Origin: Myxococcales bacterium
GTDB lineage: Bacteria > Myxococcota_A > Bradymonadia > UBA7976 > UBA1532
DNA: 64,000 nt
NCBI GenBank assembly: GCA_020633465.1
Contig: JACKDN010000018.1
Coordinates: 109,395-173,394, forward strand
Reading direction: 5' to 3'
The notes under the pieces: generated by a model
Database searches by the model: none
Seen by the model: the letters and a program-made list of their open reading frames with translations, nothing else
Told to the model about the DNA's origin: nothing
In this document: positions 40,983 through 50,374 of the stretch, in pieces
Numbering within the stretch: the stretch's first letter is position 1
How the letters are laid out: each line of letters starts with the position of its first letter
Translations under genes and position numbers: made by a program

Positions 40983-41171
40983 TCAGGCGGCGTCGCGTTC
41001 GCCGTAGAACGTGATGCGGGTCAGGCCGTCCTGGCTCGACACCCGACAGCGTCCGAGGAACTCGGACAGGCTGAGGCCGAGTCGGCCCCGGTTCGTGTAC
41101 CAGTAGTTGAGGGCGCGGCGCTTGGCCTGTCGGGGGCCCCGGCCGCTGAACTCCGTGGGGCGCGTGTTCAT
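40983..41171 (-). CDS. Small basic protein, unknown (62 residues)
   Basis: ATG 41171 with a GAGG ribosome site eight bases upstream. The product is basic: NTRPTEFSGRGPRQAKRRAL, then NYWYTNRGRLGLSLSEFLGRC and a short C-terminal strand. The aromatic NYWYTNRG block and the single Cys (in GRC) are its most distinctive parts. There is no membrane segment or signal. The ribosome site, GC-typical codons and lack of a better competing frame make it a likely real gene. I do not recognise a family. Confidence 0.55.
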   Translation of the reverse strand: MNTRPTEFSGRGPRQAKRRALNYWYTNRGRLGLSLSEFLGRCRVSSQDGLTRITFYGERDAA

Positions 41172-41522
41172 GGCGCAACCTCGTCTCGGACGCGCTGGCG
41201 CGTCGGCTACGGGATCACGTCGGGCGGGCGGGGTGACACCGTCTCGGCGGCGTCGGGTACGTCAGTGCCGGCCCGGTCGTCGAGCGACCGGGCCTACGAT
41301 GGACCGGTCACTCGGCGTCGCTGATCCGTGGTGACATGTGGCGATTCGGCGGTTCGTCGCCGGATTCGCTCGGGTCCATCTCTTCCATCCTGGGGCCACT
41401 GGGCCCGTTCCGTCTTGGCGCTCGCATGATGGGGGCGCGGGACCAATTCGTCAAGGGTGTCCTACAGATGCGGCGGCGGGCGCGGGGTCGCGCGGGCTGA
41501 GCGCGGCGCCCGCCTGGCGGGC
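41172..41522. other. Non-coding interval with one strong inverted repeat
   Basis: These 351 bases have no frame with coding character. The only structure I see is the 9-bp inverted repeat at 41271-41293. Reading on the minus strand, this interval lies downstream of the peroxiredoxin stop (41523) and upstream of the 62-residue gene. Confidence 0.5.
41271..41293 (-). terminator. 9-bp hairpin, possible terminator of the peroxiredoxin operon
   Basis: GCCCGGTCG-TCGAG-CGACCGGGC is a perfect stem. It lies about 230 bases beyond the peroxiredoxin stop and has no U-run, so the terminator reading is uncertain. Confidence 0.35.
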
Positions 41523-41975
41523 TCAGCCCCCGCGAGCGAGGACGCGATCGACGAACGCCTCGTGGGGCCCGACGCGCAGATCGGCCACCGCGCGATCGGC
41601 GATGACGCCGTCGCGGCCGATCAGGTAGGACACCCGGCGCACGCCCAGCCCGAGGGGCAGCGTGGCGCCGTACGCCTTGACGATCTGCTTGTCGGGATCG
41701 GCCAGCAGCGGGAAGTTCAGGTCGTGCTTCTCGCGGAAGGCCGCGTGGCTCGACGTGCCCTGGGGGCTGACGCCATAGACGCGCACGCCCGCCTGCACCA
41801 GGCGCGGGTGGGCGTCGCGGAACATGCAGGCCTCCTTCGTGCACACCGGCGTGAAGTCGGCCGGGTAGAAGTAGAGCACGAAGGGCCCCTCGGCCAGCAG
41901 GCCGTCCAGGCTGACGGTGTCGCCGCTGTCGGTGTGGGCCTCGAAGGCGGGCGCGCGGTCGCCGACGTTCAGCAT
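41523..41975 (-). CDS. Peroxiredoxin, BCP type
   Basis: A 150-residue thioredoxin-fold peroxidase that reduces peroxides with thiol donors in the cytoplasm. The peroxidatic Cys45 sits in FTPVCTKEAC with Cys50 five residues on, the arrangement of atypical 2-Cys BCP/PrxQ enzymes; the usual TPGC is TPVC here. The F-x-x-D-P region (LLADPDKQIVKAYGA) and C-terminal RVSYLIGRDGV strand are complete. ATG 41975 has GAGG seven bases upstream. It follows the CAP-like lipoprotein gene by 11 bases, so the two form an operon. Confidence 0.9.
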   Translation of the reverse strand: MLNVGDRAPAFEAHTDSGDTVSLDGLLAEGPFVLYFYPADFTPVCTKEACMFRDAHPRLVQAGVRVYGVSPQGTSSHAAFREKHDLNFPLLADPDKQIVKAYGATLPLGLGVRRVSYLIGRDGVIADRAVADLRVGPHEAFVDRVLARGG

Positions 41976-41986
41976 GGGTGCCTCGC

Positions 41987-43567
41987 TCAGTTCGTTGCGG
42001 GCGCGGGCAGCGCCTGCGCCACCAGATAGACGATGAGGTAGCGGGGCGCGCCGCCGCCGGGCAGGGGGCCGCCGGCGACGCCGATCCCGACGACGCTCAT
42101 CTCGGGCGCGAGGGCGTTGTCCTCGCCGGCCAGGGGCGCCGAGTCCAGCGCCACGGCGGTCAGCGCGCCGGCCGCGAAGCTGCCGCGCACCAGCTTGCCG
42201 TCGCGCACCTGCTGCATCAGCGTCGGCACCACCTCGGGCCACTTCGTCTGGCCCGCCAGCGCGGCGTCGGCCAGGGCCTGGGCGCGGGCGTCGAGGCCGG
42301 CGTCGCCGGTCAGCGGGGCGTGGCCGGCCTTCGCGCGCAGGGCGTTGAGGCGCTCGACGATGCGCGGCCGCGCCTCGGCAGCGGGCACCCCGGCGAAGCG
42401 CACCAGCGACACCACCACCGCGTCGAAGCCGCCGCCGCGCGGGTAGGGGCGGACGCCGATGGCCAGCTGGCCGGCCTCGGGCCCGGTCACCACCCAGTGG
42501 CCGGTCGGCGTCTGCAGCAGCAGGTCGGCCGCCTGCTCGGCGTCGACGCCGGTGGTGAAGGCGAAGCGCAGCCGCGCGTAGGGCCAGCCGCGATCGTCCA
42601 GCATGCCGGGCGGCGCCTGGGGCGTCTTCCGATCGGGCAGGCGGCGCATCCAGTCGTGCAGCGCGCCGGCCAGGCGCGTCTCGAGCGTCAGCGCCGGCAG
42701 GCCGGCGGCGGCGCGCGCGGCGTTGATCTGCTCGGTCAACCCGGCGGCGACGACGCCCGGCTGGACCGCGCCCTCGGGCGCCGGGCGCAGCGTGTACGAC
42801 GCGGGGCCCGGCGCCCCCACCCGCAGCAACGCCAGCGTGTGGCGGAACCGGCCGTGGCGCCGTACCAGCTCGACGCGGGCGGGGCCAGCGCTGGCCGGGA
42901 CGCTGCCCTGGAAGTCGCCCGTGGGGCCCCGGGCCAGCTTCAGCTCGCGCGGGCCCTCGGCGTCGTCGATCCACAGCTCGACGATGCCGTCGCCGCGCAG
43001 CAGGCGGCCCTCGACGCGGCCCGCGCCCTTGCGGGGCACCGGCGCCAGCGTCAGCTCGGCGGGGCCGGCCAGGAAGGCCGCCGTGACGCGGCCGTCCGCC
43101 CCGCGCGCCGCGCCCACCGCCACCGGGCGCTCGCGCAGCGCCGCGGGCAGCGTGCCCACGTAGCGCTCGAGGGCGACGACGTCGGCGCCGGTCACCGCCT
43201 GCGCCACCGCCGGGCGCGTCCAGTAGCCGCAGTGCGCGGCCAGCTGATCGACCGCGCCGGGATCCGGGTCCTCCTGCGTGGCGGCGAACGCCGCGGCGTA
43301 CTCGCGCGCGAGGCAGTCGAGGCTGGGGGGCGGCGCCACGGCGCGGTGCAGCGCCCGGCGCAGGTGCTGCTCGAGGGCGGTGGGCGGCAGCGGCTCCGTC
43401 TCGGCCCAGCGCGAGGCGCCGGGGGTGACGAAGGTGCCGACCCCCGGCGCGACGGGCGCCGCGTCGGCGCCGCCGGCCGGGTGCGGGGTGGGCTTGGGGG
43501 CCGTGCCGCCGCAGGCGGCCAGCAGGACGGCGAGGATCGCGGCCGCGTGCGGCGCGGTGCGGGCCAT
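41987..43567 (-). CDS. Lipoprotein with CAP/SCP-like domains
   Basis: A 526-residue lipoprotein: signal 1-18, lipobox LAAC with Cys19, Pro/Ala-rich linker, then a central beta region. Two stretches begin like CAP/SCP domains: INAARAAAGLPALTLETRLA (middle) and LNALRAKAGHAPLTGDAGL (C-terminal third). Both continue with A-x-x-x-A helices. The His/Glu tetrad of CAP enzymes is not obvious, so catalysis is doubtful. It is likely a periplasmic or surface anchor protein. ATG 43567 has GGAG upstream. The peroxiredoxin gene follows it. Confidence 0.7.
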   Translation of the reverse strand: MARTAPHAAAILAVLLAACGGTAPKPTPHPAGGADAAPVAPGVGTFVTPGASRWAETEPLPPTALEQHLRRALHRAVAPPPSLDCLAREYAAAFAATQEDPDPGAVDQLAAHCGYWTRPAVAQAVTGADVVALERYVGTLPAALRERPVAVGAARGADGRVTAAFLAGPAELTLAPVPRKGAGRVEGRLLRGDGIVELWIDDAEGPRELKLARGPTGDFQGSVPASAGPARVELVRRHGRFRHTLALLRVGAPGPASYTLRPAPEGAVQPGVVAAGLTEQINAARAAAGLPALTLETRLAGALHDWMRRLPDRKTPQAPPGMLDDRGWPYARLRFAFTTGVDAEQAADLLLQTPTGHWVVTGPEAGQLAIGVRPYPRGGGFDAVVVSLVRFAGVPAAEARPRIVERLNALRAKAGHAPLTGDAGLDARAQALADAALAGQTKWPEVVPTLMQQVRDGKLVRGSFAAGALTAVALDSAPLAGEDNALAPEMSVVGIGVAGGPLPGGGAPRYLIVYLVAQALPAPATN

Positions 43568-43588
43568 GGGCGGGCTCCGGGGGGCGGG

Positions 43589-43612
43589 GCGCGGCCCCGC
43601 GCGGGGCCGCGC
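43589..43612 (-). terminator. Perfect 10-bp GC hairpin after fadA
   Basis: GCGCGGCCCC-GCGC-GGGGCCGCGC lies nine bases past the fadA stop. It is very stable but lacks a U-run. It probably ends or attenuates the fadBA transcript before the lipoprotein gene. Confidence 0.5.
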
Positions 43613-43620
43613 GGGTGGGC

Positions 43621-44781
43621 TCAGTCGACGCGCTCGATGATGGTCGCGACGCCCTGGCCGAGGCCGATGCACATCGTCGCGAGGCCCAGGCGGCCGCCCT
43701 CCTCGTTCAGGATGTGCGCCAACGCGCCGGTGATGCGCGCGCCCGAGCAGCCCAGCGGGTGGCCCAGCGCGATCGCGCCGCCCTTCACGTTGATGATGTC
43801 CTGGCGCTTCTTCAGCTTCAGCTCGTTGAGCACCGCCAGCGACTGCGCCGCGAACGCCTCGTTCAGCTCGATGTAGTCGATGTCGTCCAGCGACAGCCCG
43901 GCGCGCTTCAGCGCCTTCTGCGTCGCCGGCACCGGGCCGCGGCCCATGATCGAGGGCTCACAGCCGGCCGACGCCATCGACACGATCTTCGCCAGCGGCT
44001 TCAGGCCCAGGGCCTTCGCCTTCTCGGCCGACATCACCAGCATCGCCGCCGCGCCGTCCGAGATGGCCGACGAGTTGCCCGCGGTGACGGTGCCGGTGGG
44101 GTCGAAGCTGGGCCGCAGCTTCGACAGCGCCTCGACCGTCGTCTCGGGCCGGATGACCTCGTCGTAGCCCACCATGAACGGGTTGCCGTCGGCGTCGTGG
44201 CCGAGCGTCGGCACCAGCTCGTTCTTCCACTTCTTCTTCTCGGTCGCCTCGGCGGCGCGCTGGTGCGACGTGTAGGCGAACTCGTCCTGCGCCTCGCGGC
44301 TGACGCCGTGCAGGCGGCCCAGCATCTCGGCGGTGATGCCCATCATGCCGGCGGCCTTGGCCGCGTGCTGCGACAGCGCCGGGTTGAAGTCGACGCCGTG
44401 GGTCATGGAGATGTGCCCCATGTGCTCCACGCCGCCCACCACGAACACGTCGCCGTTGCCGGTCATGACCGACATCGCCGCGGTGTGCAGGGCGCTCATC
44501 GACGAGCCGCACAGGCGGTTGACGGTCTGCGCCGACACCGTGTGCGGCACGTCGGCCAGCACGCCGATGAAGCGCGCGATGTTGAAGCCCTGCTCGAGGG
44601 TCTGCTGCACGCAGCCCCAGATGATGTCCTCGATCTCGGCCGGATCGAGCGCCGCGTTGCGCTCGAGCAGCGTGCGCACCAGGTGGGCCGAGAGGTCGTC
44701 CGCCCGCACGTTGCGGAACACGCCGCCCTTGCTGCGCCCCATCGGGGTGCGCACGGCGTCAACGATGACCACGTCCTTCAT
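43621..44781 (-). CDS. fadA: 3-ketoacyl-CoA thiolase
   Basis: A 386-residue thiolase catalysing the last step of beta-oxidation (3-ketoacyl-CoA to acetyl-CoA plus shortened acyl-CoA). The acyl-accepting Cys91 (NRLCGSSM), H341 (ALGHPLGCSG) and the proton-donor Cys371 (MCIGLGQG) are in place, and the length is standard. ATG 44781 lies 24 bases after fadB's stop. As in E. coli, it should form the alpha2-beta2 trifunctional complex with FadB (family knowledge). The order fadB-fadA and the same strand support one operon from the promoter at 47012. Confidence 0.95.
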   Translation of the reverse strand: MKDVVIVDAVRTPMGRSKGGVFRNVRADDLSAHLVRTLLERNAALDPAEIEDIIWGCVQQTLEQGFNIARFIGVLADVPHTVSAQTVNRLCGSSMSALHTAAMSVMTGNGDVFVVGGVEHMGHISMTHGVDFNPALSQHAAKAAGMMGITAEMLGRLHGVSREAQDEFAYTSHQRAAEATEKKKWKNELVPTLGHDADGNPFMVGYDEVIRPETTVEALSKLRPSFDPTGTVTAGNSSAISDGAAAMLVMSAEKAKALGLKPLAKIVSMASAGCEPSIMGRGPVPATQKALKRAGLSLDDIDYIELNEAFAAQSLAVLNELKLKKRQDIINVKGGAIALGHPLGCSGARITGALAHILNEEGGRLGLATMCIGLGQGVATIIERVD

Positions 44782-44805
44782 GGGTGTTCTCCTTCGACCC
44801 TGCGA

Positions 44806-46950
<2,145 letters not shown>

Positions 46951-46983
46951 CGAGGTCCTGCTTCCTTCTCCGGTTGAACGGAT

Positions 46984-47000
46984 GCCCGCAGGGGGCGGGC
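46984..47000 (-). other. Hairpin in the predicted fadB leader
   Basis: GCCCGC-AGGGG-GCGGGC sits just downstream of the predicted transcription start (about 47005) and 34 bases before the fadB start. It could be a regulator site or a leader structure. No FadR-like consensus was recognised. Confidence 0.35.
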
Positions 47001-47011
47001 GAAGACGCCGC

Positions 47012-47040
47012 AGCGTAACGGAGCGGGGCGGGGCCTGCAA
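47012..47040 (-). promoter_or_regulatory. Predicted fadBA promoter
   Basis: Minus strand: TTGCAG (47040-47035), a 17-base spacer and TACGCT (47017-47012). This is a good match to sigma-70-type elements. Confidence 0.55.
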
Positions 47041-47081
47041 TCGTCGTGCGGGGCGCTCGGCGCGGGCCCCCGGGCGGCTGG

Positions 47082-48713
47082 CTACTCGGCGTTCGGCAGC
47101 ACCAGCGTCGACCGGCCGTCGGCGTCGGTGGTGCCCTGCGCGACGCGGCGCTCGCCCTCGTCGGTGCGCCACGCCTCGACGGTCAGATCGCGCACCGGCG
47201 CGCCCTCGCGGTCGGTGATGGTCACCACCAGCGCGGCGGCCGGCGGCACCTGGATCGTGGTCGTCACGCCCCCCTCGAGCGGCGGCACCTGCACCACCTG
47301 CTCGAAGGTCGGCAGGCCCCGATCCGGCGGCGGCACGACGGTCAGCACCTGCGCGCCGGGGTCGAGCTGCAGGGTGAAGCTGCCGTCGTCGGCGGTCGCG
47401 GTCTCGAGGCCGCGCGGCGGCGGCTCGTCGGTCGGCTGCGCCAGCGTGGGATCGGCGAAGCTCTGCTGGGCCAGGCGGCTCGACACGCGCGCGCCCTCGA
47501 TGGGCTCGCCGGCCGAGTCGAGCACCACGCCGCTGACCAGGGGGCGCGTCTGCGGCACGAACACCAGGGCGTCGCCCTCGGCCACCGCGCGGCGCACGCG
47601 CGCCAGGCGGAAGGGCGTCGTGTTGATCGGCGGCTGCAGGTCGATGAGGTACTCGCCGGGGTACAGCACCACCGTGAAGCGCCCCTCGGCGTCCGTGCGC
47701 GCGTCGACCCGGTGGACGCCGTTGCCCACCGCGCCGCGGAAGCGCAGCGTGGCGTTCGGCACCGGCGCGTCGGGCCCGACCACGCCGCTCAGCTCGAAGG
47801 ACGGGCTCTGCAGCCCGGCGAACAGGCGCACCAGCGGGGGCGGGTCGACCGGCGTCGGCGGCACCTCGAAGGGCAGGTCGATGTCGGGCAGCGGCCCCGA
47901 CGCCTCGGTCGGGCGCGCGCGGATGGTCACCGGGCGCGGCGCCTCGGCCGGCCAGAAGCGCAGGCTGAAGCGCCCGTTCTCGTCGGCCGTGGCGCGCGTG
48001 CTGACCTGCTGGCCCGACGCGTCGACCGCGAAGACGCTCATCCCGCGCAGGGGGTTCGGCGCCGCCTGGCTGAGCAGCACCTCGCCCTCGATCACCGGCA
48101 TGTCGGCCGCCGCCGCCAGCTCGATGGTCTGCACCCGCCCGTCGGTCTCGCCGGGCAGGGTGGGGCCGTTCAGCGGCGGGTACAGCTCGCCCTCCACCGG
48201 CACCACCTTCAGCGCGTACAGGATGGCGCGCTGCCCGCCACCCAGCTTGGGCCACTGCTTGGCCCACTCGAAGGTGAAGCGGGGCTGGCCCGCGCCCTGC
48301 GCCGGCGCGCTGCTGAACTGCAGGGGCGGCCGCGACAGGGCCTCGGGCACCGCGGGGCGCGCGGTCACCTGTACGGCCAGGTCGACGCCGTCGCCGGTGA
48401 GCGCGCGCCCGGTCACCCGGAAGCGGTCGGCGATGGCGATGTTGGGCAGCCGGGTCAGCGGGCCGTCGGTGAAGGTGACGCCGGCCAGCTCGACCGGCGC
48501 CAGGGGGCTGTCGGCGGCGGGCGTCAGGCGCAGGGTGACCGGCCAGCTGGGCGCGGGGCCGCCGACGCACGCGCCCTCGCCGCACAAGAGGCCCTCGGGG
48601 CAGTCGGCCGTGCTGCGGCACCCGGGCTGCTCGGGGCGGGGCGGGGGATCGGCGCTGTCGTCGCAGCCGGCGAAGGCCACGGCCAAGAGCGCCGCCAGAG
48701 GCAGGCGGCTCAT
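47082..48713 (-). CDS. Lipoprotein with carboxypeptidase-regulatory-like repeats
   Basis: A 543-residue lipoprotein from ATG 48713, whose ATGA overlaps the upstream gene's stop. Lipobox FAGC has Cys17. A short Cys-rich segment (CRSTADCPEGLLCGEGAC, about 32-49) precedes a beta domain. At least four carboxypeptidase-regulatory/CNA-B-like units follow (e.g. GMSVFAVDASGQ..., ATLRFRGAVGNGVHRVDART, SGVVLDSAGEPIEGARVSS, VVTITDREGAPVRDLTVEAW), each with the T-D-x-x-G-R/S-F turn. Such beta-sandwich repeats build stalks on surface proteins. It pairs with the small lipoprotein encoded just upstream. Confidence 0.82.
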   Translation of the reverse strand: MSRLPLAALLAVAFAGCDDSADPPPRPEQPGCRSTADCPEGLLCGEGACVGGPAPSWPVTLRLTPAADSPLAPVELAGVTFTDGPLTRLPNIAIADRFRVTGRALTGDGVDLAVQVTARPAVPEALSRPPLQFSSAPAQGAGQPRFTFEWAKQWPKLGGGQRAILYALKVVPVEGELYPPLNGPTLPGETDGRVQTIELAAAADMPVIEGEVLLSQAAPNPLRGMSVFAVDASGQQVSTRATADENGRFSLRFWPAEAPRPVTIRARPTEASGPLPDIDLPFEVPPTPVDPPPLVRLFAGLQSPSFELSGVVGPDAPVPNATLRFRGAVGNGVHRVDARTDAEGRFTVVLYPGEYLIDLQPPINTTPFRLARVRRAVAEGDALVFVPQTRPLVSGVVLDSAGEPIEGARVSSRLAQQSFADPTLAQPTDEPPPRGLETATADDGSFTLQLDPGAQVLTVVPPPDRGLPTFEQVVQVPPLEGGVTTTIQVPPAAALVVTITDREGAPVRDLTVEAWRTDEGERRVAQGTTDADGRSTLVLPNAE

Positions 48714-49276
48714 GGACACTTCCCCCGGTCGATCTGCACGAACCAAGTCAGCCGGAACGAGCGCGCGTCCTCGGGCAGCACCTGGTTGGGGTTGGGGGCG
48801 TCGGGCGGCTCGTCGTCGACGAAGGGGCGGTCGGCGACGATCAGATCCACGCGCTCGACCGGCTCGGGCGACGCGAAGCTGGGCGGAAACAGGCACGGGT
48901 TGAGCGAGAACTCGACGCCGTTGACCAGCTGGTCGGGCGCGCTGCCCTCGGCGGGCGAGCTGTCGAACACCAGCGTGTAGCCGGCCGACGGCTGGTAGTT
49001 GAAGAACCAGCGCCAGAACAGGCGGTCGTCCTGGTTGGGATCGTCCAGCGGGCCCGTGCGGAACACCAGCGCGGCGCCCAGCTCGGGATCGAAGCTCACC
49101 GTGCGGGCGGGCGAGGGGTCGATCTGCGCCGGGTAGGCGAAGGGGGGATAGTTCTCCTCGGGCGGCGGCGCCTCGATCGTCGTCGGGATCAGGCACCCGG
49201 TGAGGGCCAGCCCGACGCCGCAGACGCCGGTGCCGATGAAGCCGCCGCCGATGAACGATGGGGAGCGCGTGGCCAG
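48710..49276 (-). CDS. Small lipoprotein, probable CTG start
   Basis: The recognisable in-frame GTG (49099) would leave a protein without a signal peptide. Reading upstream, the same frame stays open to a TGA and encodes a hydrophobic stretch ending in LALTGC (lipobox, Cys28). The only start-like codon that fits is CTG 49276. It sits five bases below GAGGA (49286-49282) and about 19 bases after a predicted transcription start. The 188-residue product has an acidic/Pro linker, then a beta domain (ALVFRTGPLDDPNQDDR, FNYQPSAGYTLVF) with two Cys. I know no family. The stop overlaps the next lipoprotein gene's start, so the two are coupled. Confidence 0.62.
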   Translation of the reverse strand: MATRSPSFIGGGFIGTGVCGVGLALTGCLIPTTIEAPPPEENYPPFAYPAQIDPSPARTVSFDPELGAALVFRTGPLDDPNQDDRLFWRWFFNYQPSAGYTLVFDSSPAEGSAPDQLVNGVEFSLNPCLFPPSFASPEPVERVDLIVADRPFVDDEPPDAPNPNQVLPEDARSFRLTWFVQIDRGKCP

Positions 49277-49301
49277 CGTGATCCTCGATCAGACCTGCCG
49301 C

Positions 49302-49330
49302 AGCCTACCGCAGCCGGCGCGAGCGACGAA
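49302..49330 (-). promoter_or_regulatory. Predicted promoter of the lipoprotein pair
   Basis: Minus strand: TTCGTC (49330-49325), a 17-base spacer and TAGGCT (49307-49302). The transcription start would be near 49295, consistent with the CTG start at 49276 rather than the GTG at 49099. Confidence 0.45.
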
Positions 49331-49332
49331 AA

Positions 49333-49815
49333 TCAGCTCTCGGCGCGCGCGCGCAGGGCCGCGACCACGGGCGGGGGCACGAACTGCGTCACGTCGCCGC
49401 CGTTGAGCGCGACCTCGCGCACCAGGCTCGACGACACGAAGAAGTGCTCTTCGCTGGTCATCATGAAGATGAAGTCCACCTCCTCGGTGAGGCGGCGGTT
49501 CATGCTGGCCAGCTGGAACTCGAACTCGAAGTCGCTGACCGCGCGCAGGCCGCGCAGCACCGTCTTGATGCCGCGCTCGCGCGCGTAGTCCACCAGCAGG
49601 CCGCTGAACGAGACCACCTCGACGCGGGGCTCGTCGGCGAAGGTCGCGCGGATCAGATCGACCCGCTCGTCGCCGCTGAAGGTCGGCGTCTTGCGGATGT
49701 TGACGGCGACGGCGACGACGACCTCGTCGAACACCTGCAGCGCGCGCTCGACGATGTCGACGTGGCCCAGGGTGATCGGATCGAAGGAACCGGGGTACAG
49801 CGCCACCTTGCGCAC
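49333..49815 (-). CDS. coaD: Phosphopantetheine adenylyltransferase
   Basis: A 160-residue nucleotidyltransferase that makes dephospho-CoA from 4'-phosphopantetheine and ATP in CoA synthesis. The T/HxGH-type motif is GSFDPITLGHVD (9-20). The substrate loop (TVLRGLRAVSDFEFE) and the C-terminal SSSLVREVA (the ISSTxVR motif) are intact. Length and GTG start (49815) are normal. It lies four bases after rsmD, as in many bacteria, where rsmD-coaD is a conserved pair. Confidence 0.95.
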   Translation of the reverse strand: MRKVALYPGSFDPITLGHVDIVERALQVFDEVVVAVAVNIRKTPTFSGDERVDLIRATFADEPRVEVVSFSGLLVDYARERGIKTVLRGLRAVSDFEFEFQLASMNRRLTEEVDFIFMMTSEEHFFVSSSLVREVALNGGDVTQFVPPPVVAALRARAES

Positions 49816-49819
49816 GGGG

Positions 49820-50374
49820 TCATGCCTCCACGGCCTCGAGGACGGTCAGGGACGTGCCGCCGTAGGTGCGCGACCACGCCTCCACCAGACCGGCGGGCGG
49901 GATTAGCCGACCACCGCTCGGGTGCTCGACGCATACCAGGGCCTCGGGCGCCAGCCAACCCCCGGCGTGCAGGGCGGTCAGCGTCGGCTCGACGGCGCCC
50001 GCCGCGTAGGGGGGGTCGAGCAGCACCAGATCGAAGGGGGAGGGCGGGCCGGCCAGGAAGGCGGCCACCGGGCGCACGACGACGGCGGCGTCGGCCCGCG
50101 CAGCTTCGACGTTGCGGCGCAGCACCGCCGCGGCCCGGCGGTCCCTCTCGACGAAGGTGACGTGCCGCGCGCCGCGGCTCCACGCCTCGAGCCCCAGCGT
50201 CCCCGCCCCGGCGAACAGGTCCAGCACCCGGGCGTCGTCGCAGGCCCCGCCCAGCGCGTGGGCCAGCGCGTCGAACAGCGCGCCCCGCACCTTGTCGCTC
50301 GTGGGGCGCGTGCCGTCGCCCCGCGGCACCTCGAGCCGGCGCCCCCGCGCCCGCCCCGCGATGATGCGCACCAT
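49820..50374 (-). CDS. rsmD: 16S rRNA (guanine-N2) methyltransferase RsmD
   Basis: A 184-residue SAM-dependent methyltransferase that modifies G966 of 16S rRNA in E. coli (family knowledge). The opening RIIAGRARGRRLEVP and the RPTSDKVRGALFDAL motif are diagnostic. SAM motif I is VLDLFAGAGTLGLEAWSRGA and the catalytic motif is DLVLLDPPY. ATG 50374 overlaps the stop of the kinase gene (TGATG). It is followed at four bases by coaD. Confidence 0.95.
   Translation of the reverse strand: MVRIIAGRARGRRLEVPRGDGTRPTSDKVRGALFDALAHALGGACDDARVLDLFAGAGTLGLEAWSRGARHVTFVERDRRAAAVLRRNVEAARADAAVVVRPVAAFLAGPPSPFDLVLLDPPYAAGAVEPTLTALHAGGWLAPEALVCVEHPSGGRLIPPAGLVEAWSRTYGGTSLTVLEAVEA

Noticed and set aside
40939..41171. 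A 75-residue frame on the minus strand overlapping the 62-residue gene
   Set aside because: It lacks a ribosome site and has poor composition. The 62-residue frame has both a better start and a coherent sequence.
41308..41844. A minus-strand frame in front of the peroxiredoxin
   Set aside because: It is an overlapping shadow of the peroxiredoxin gene's 3' end in another frame.
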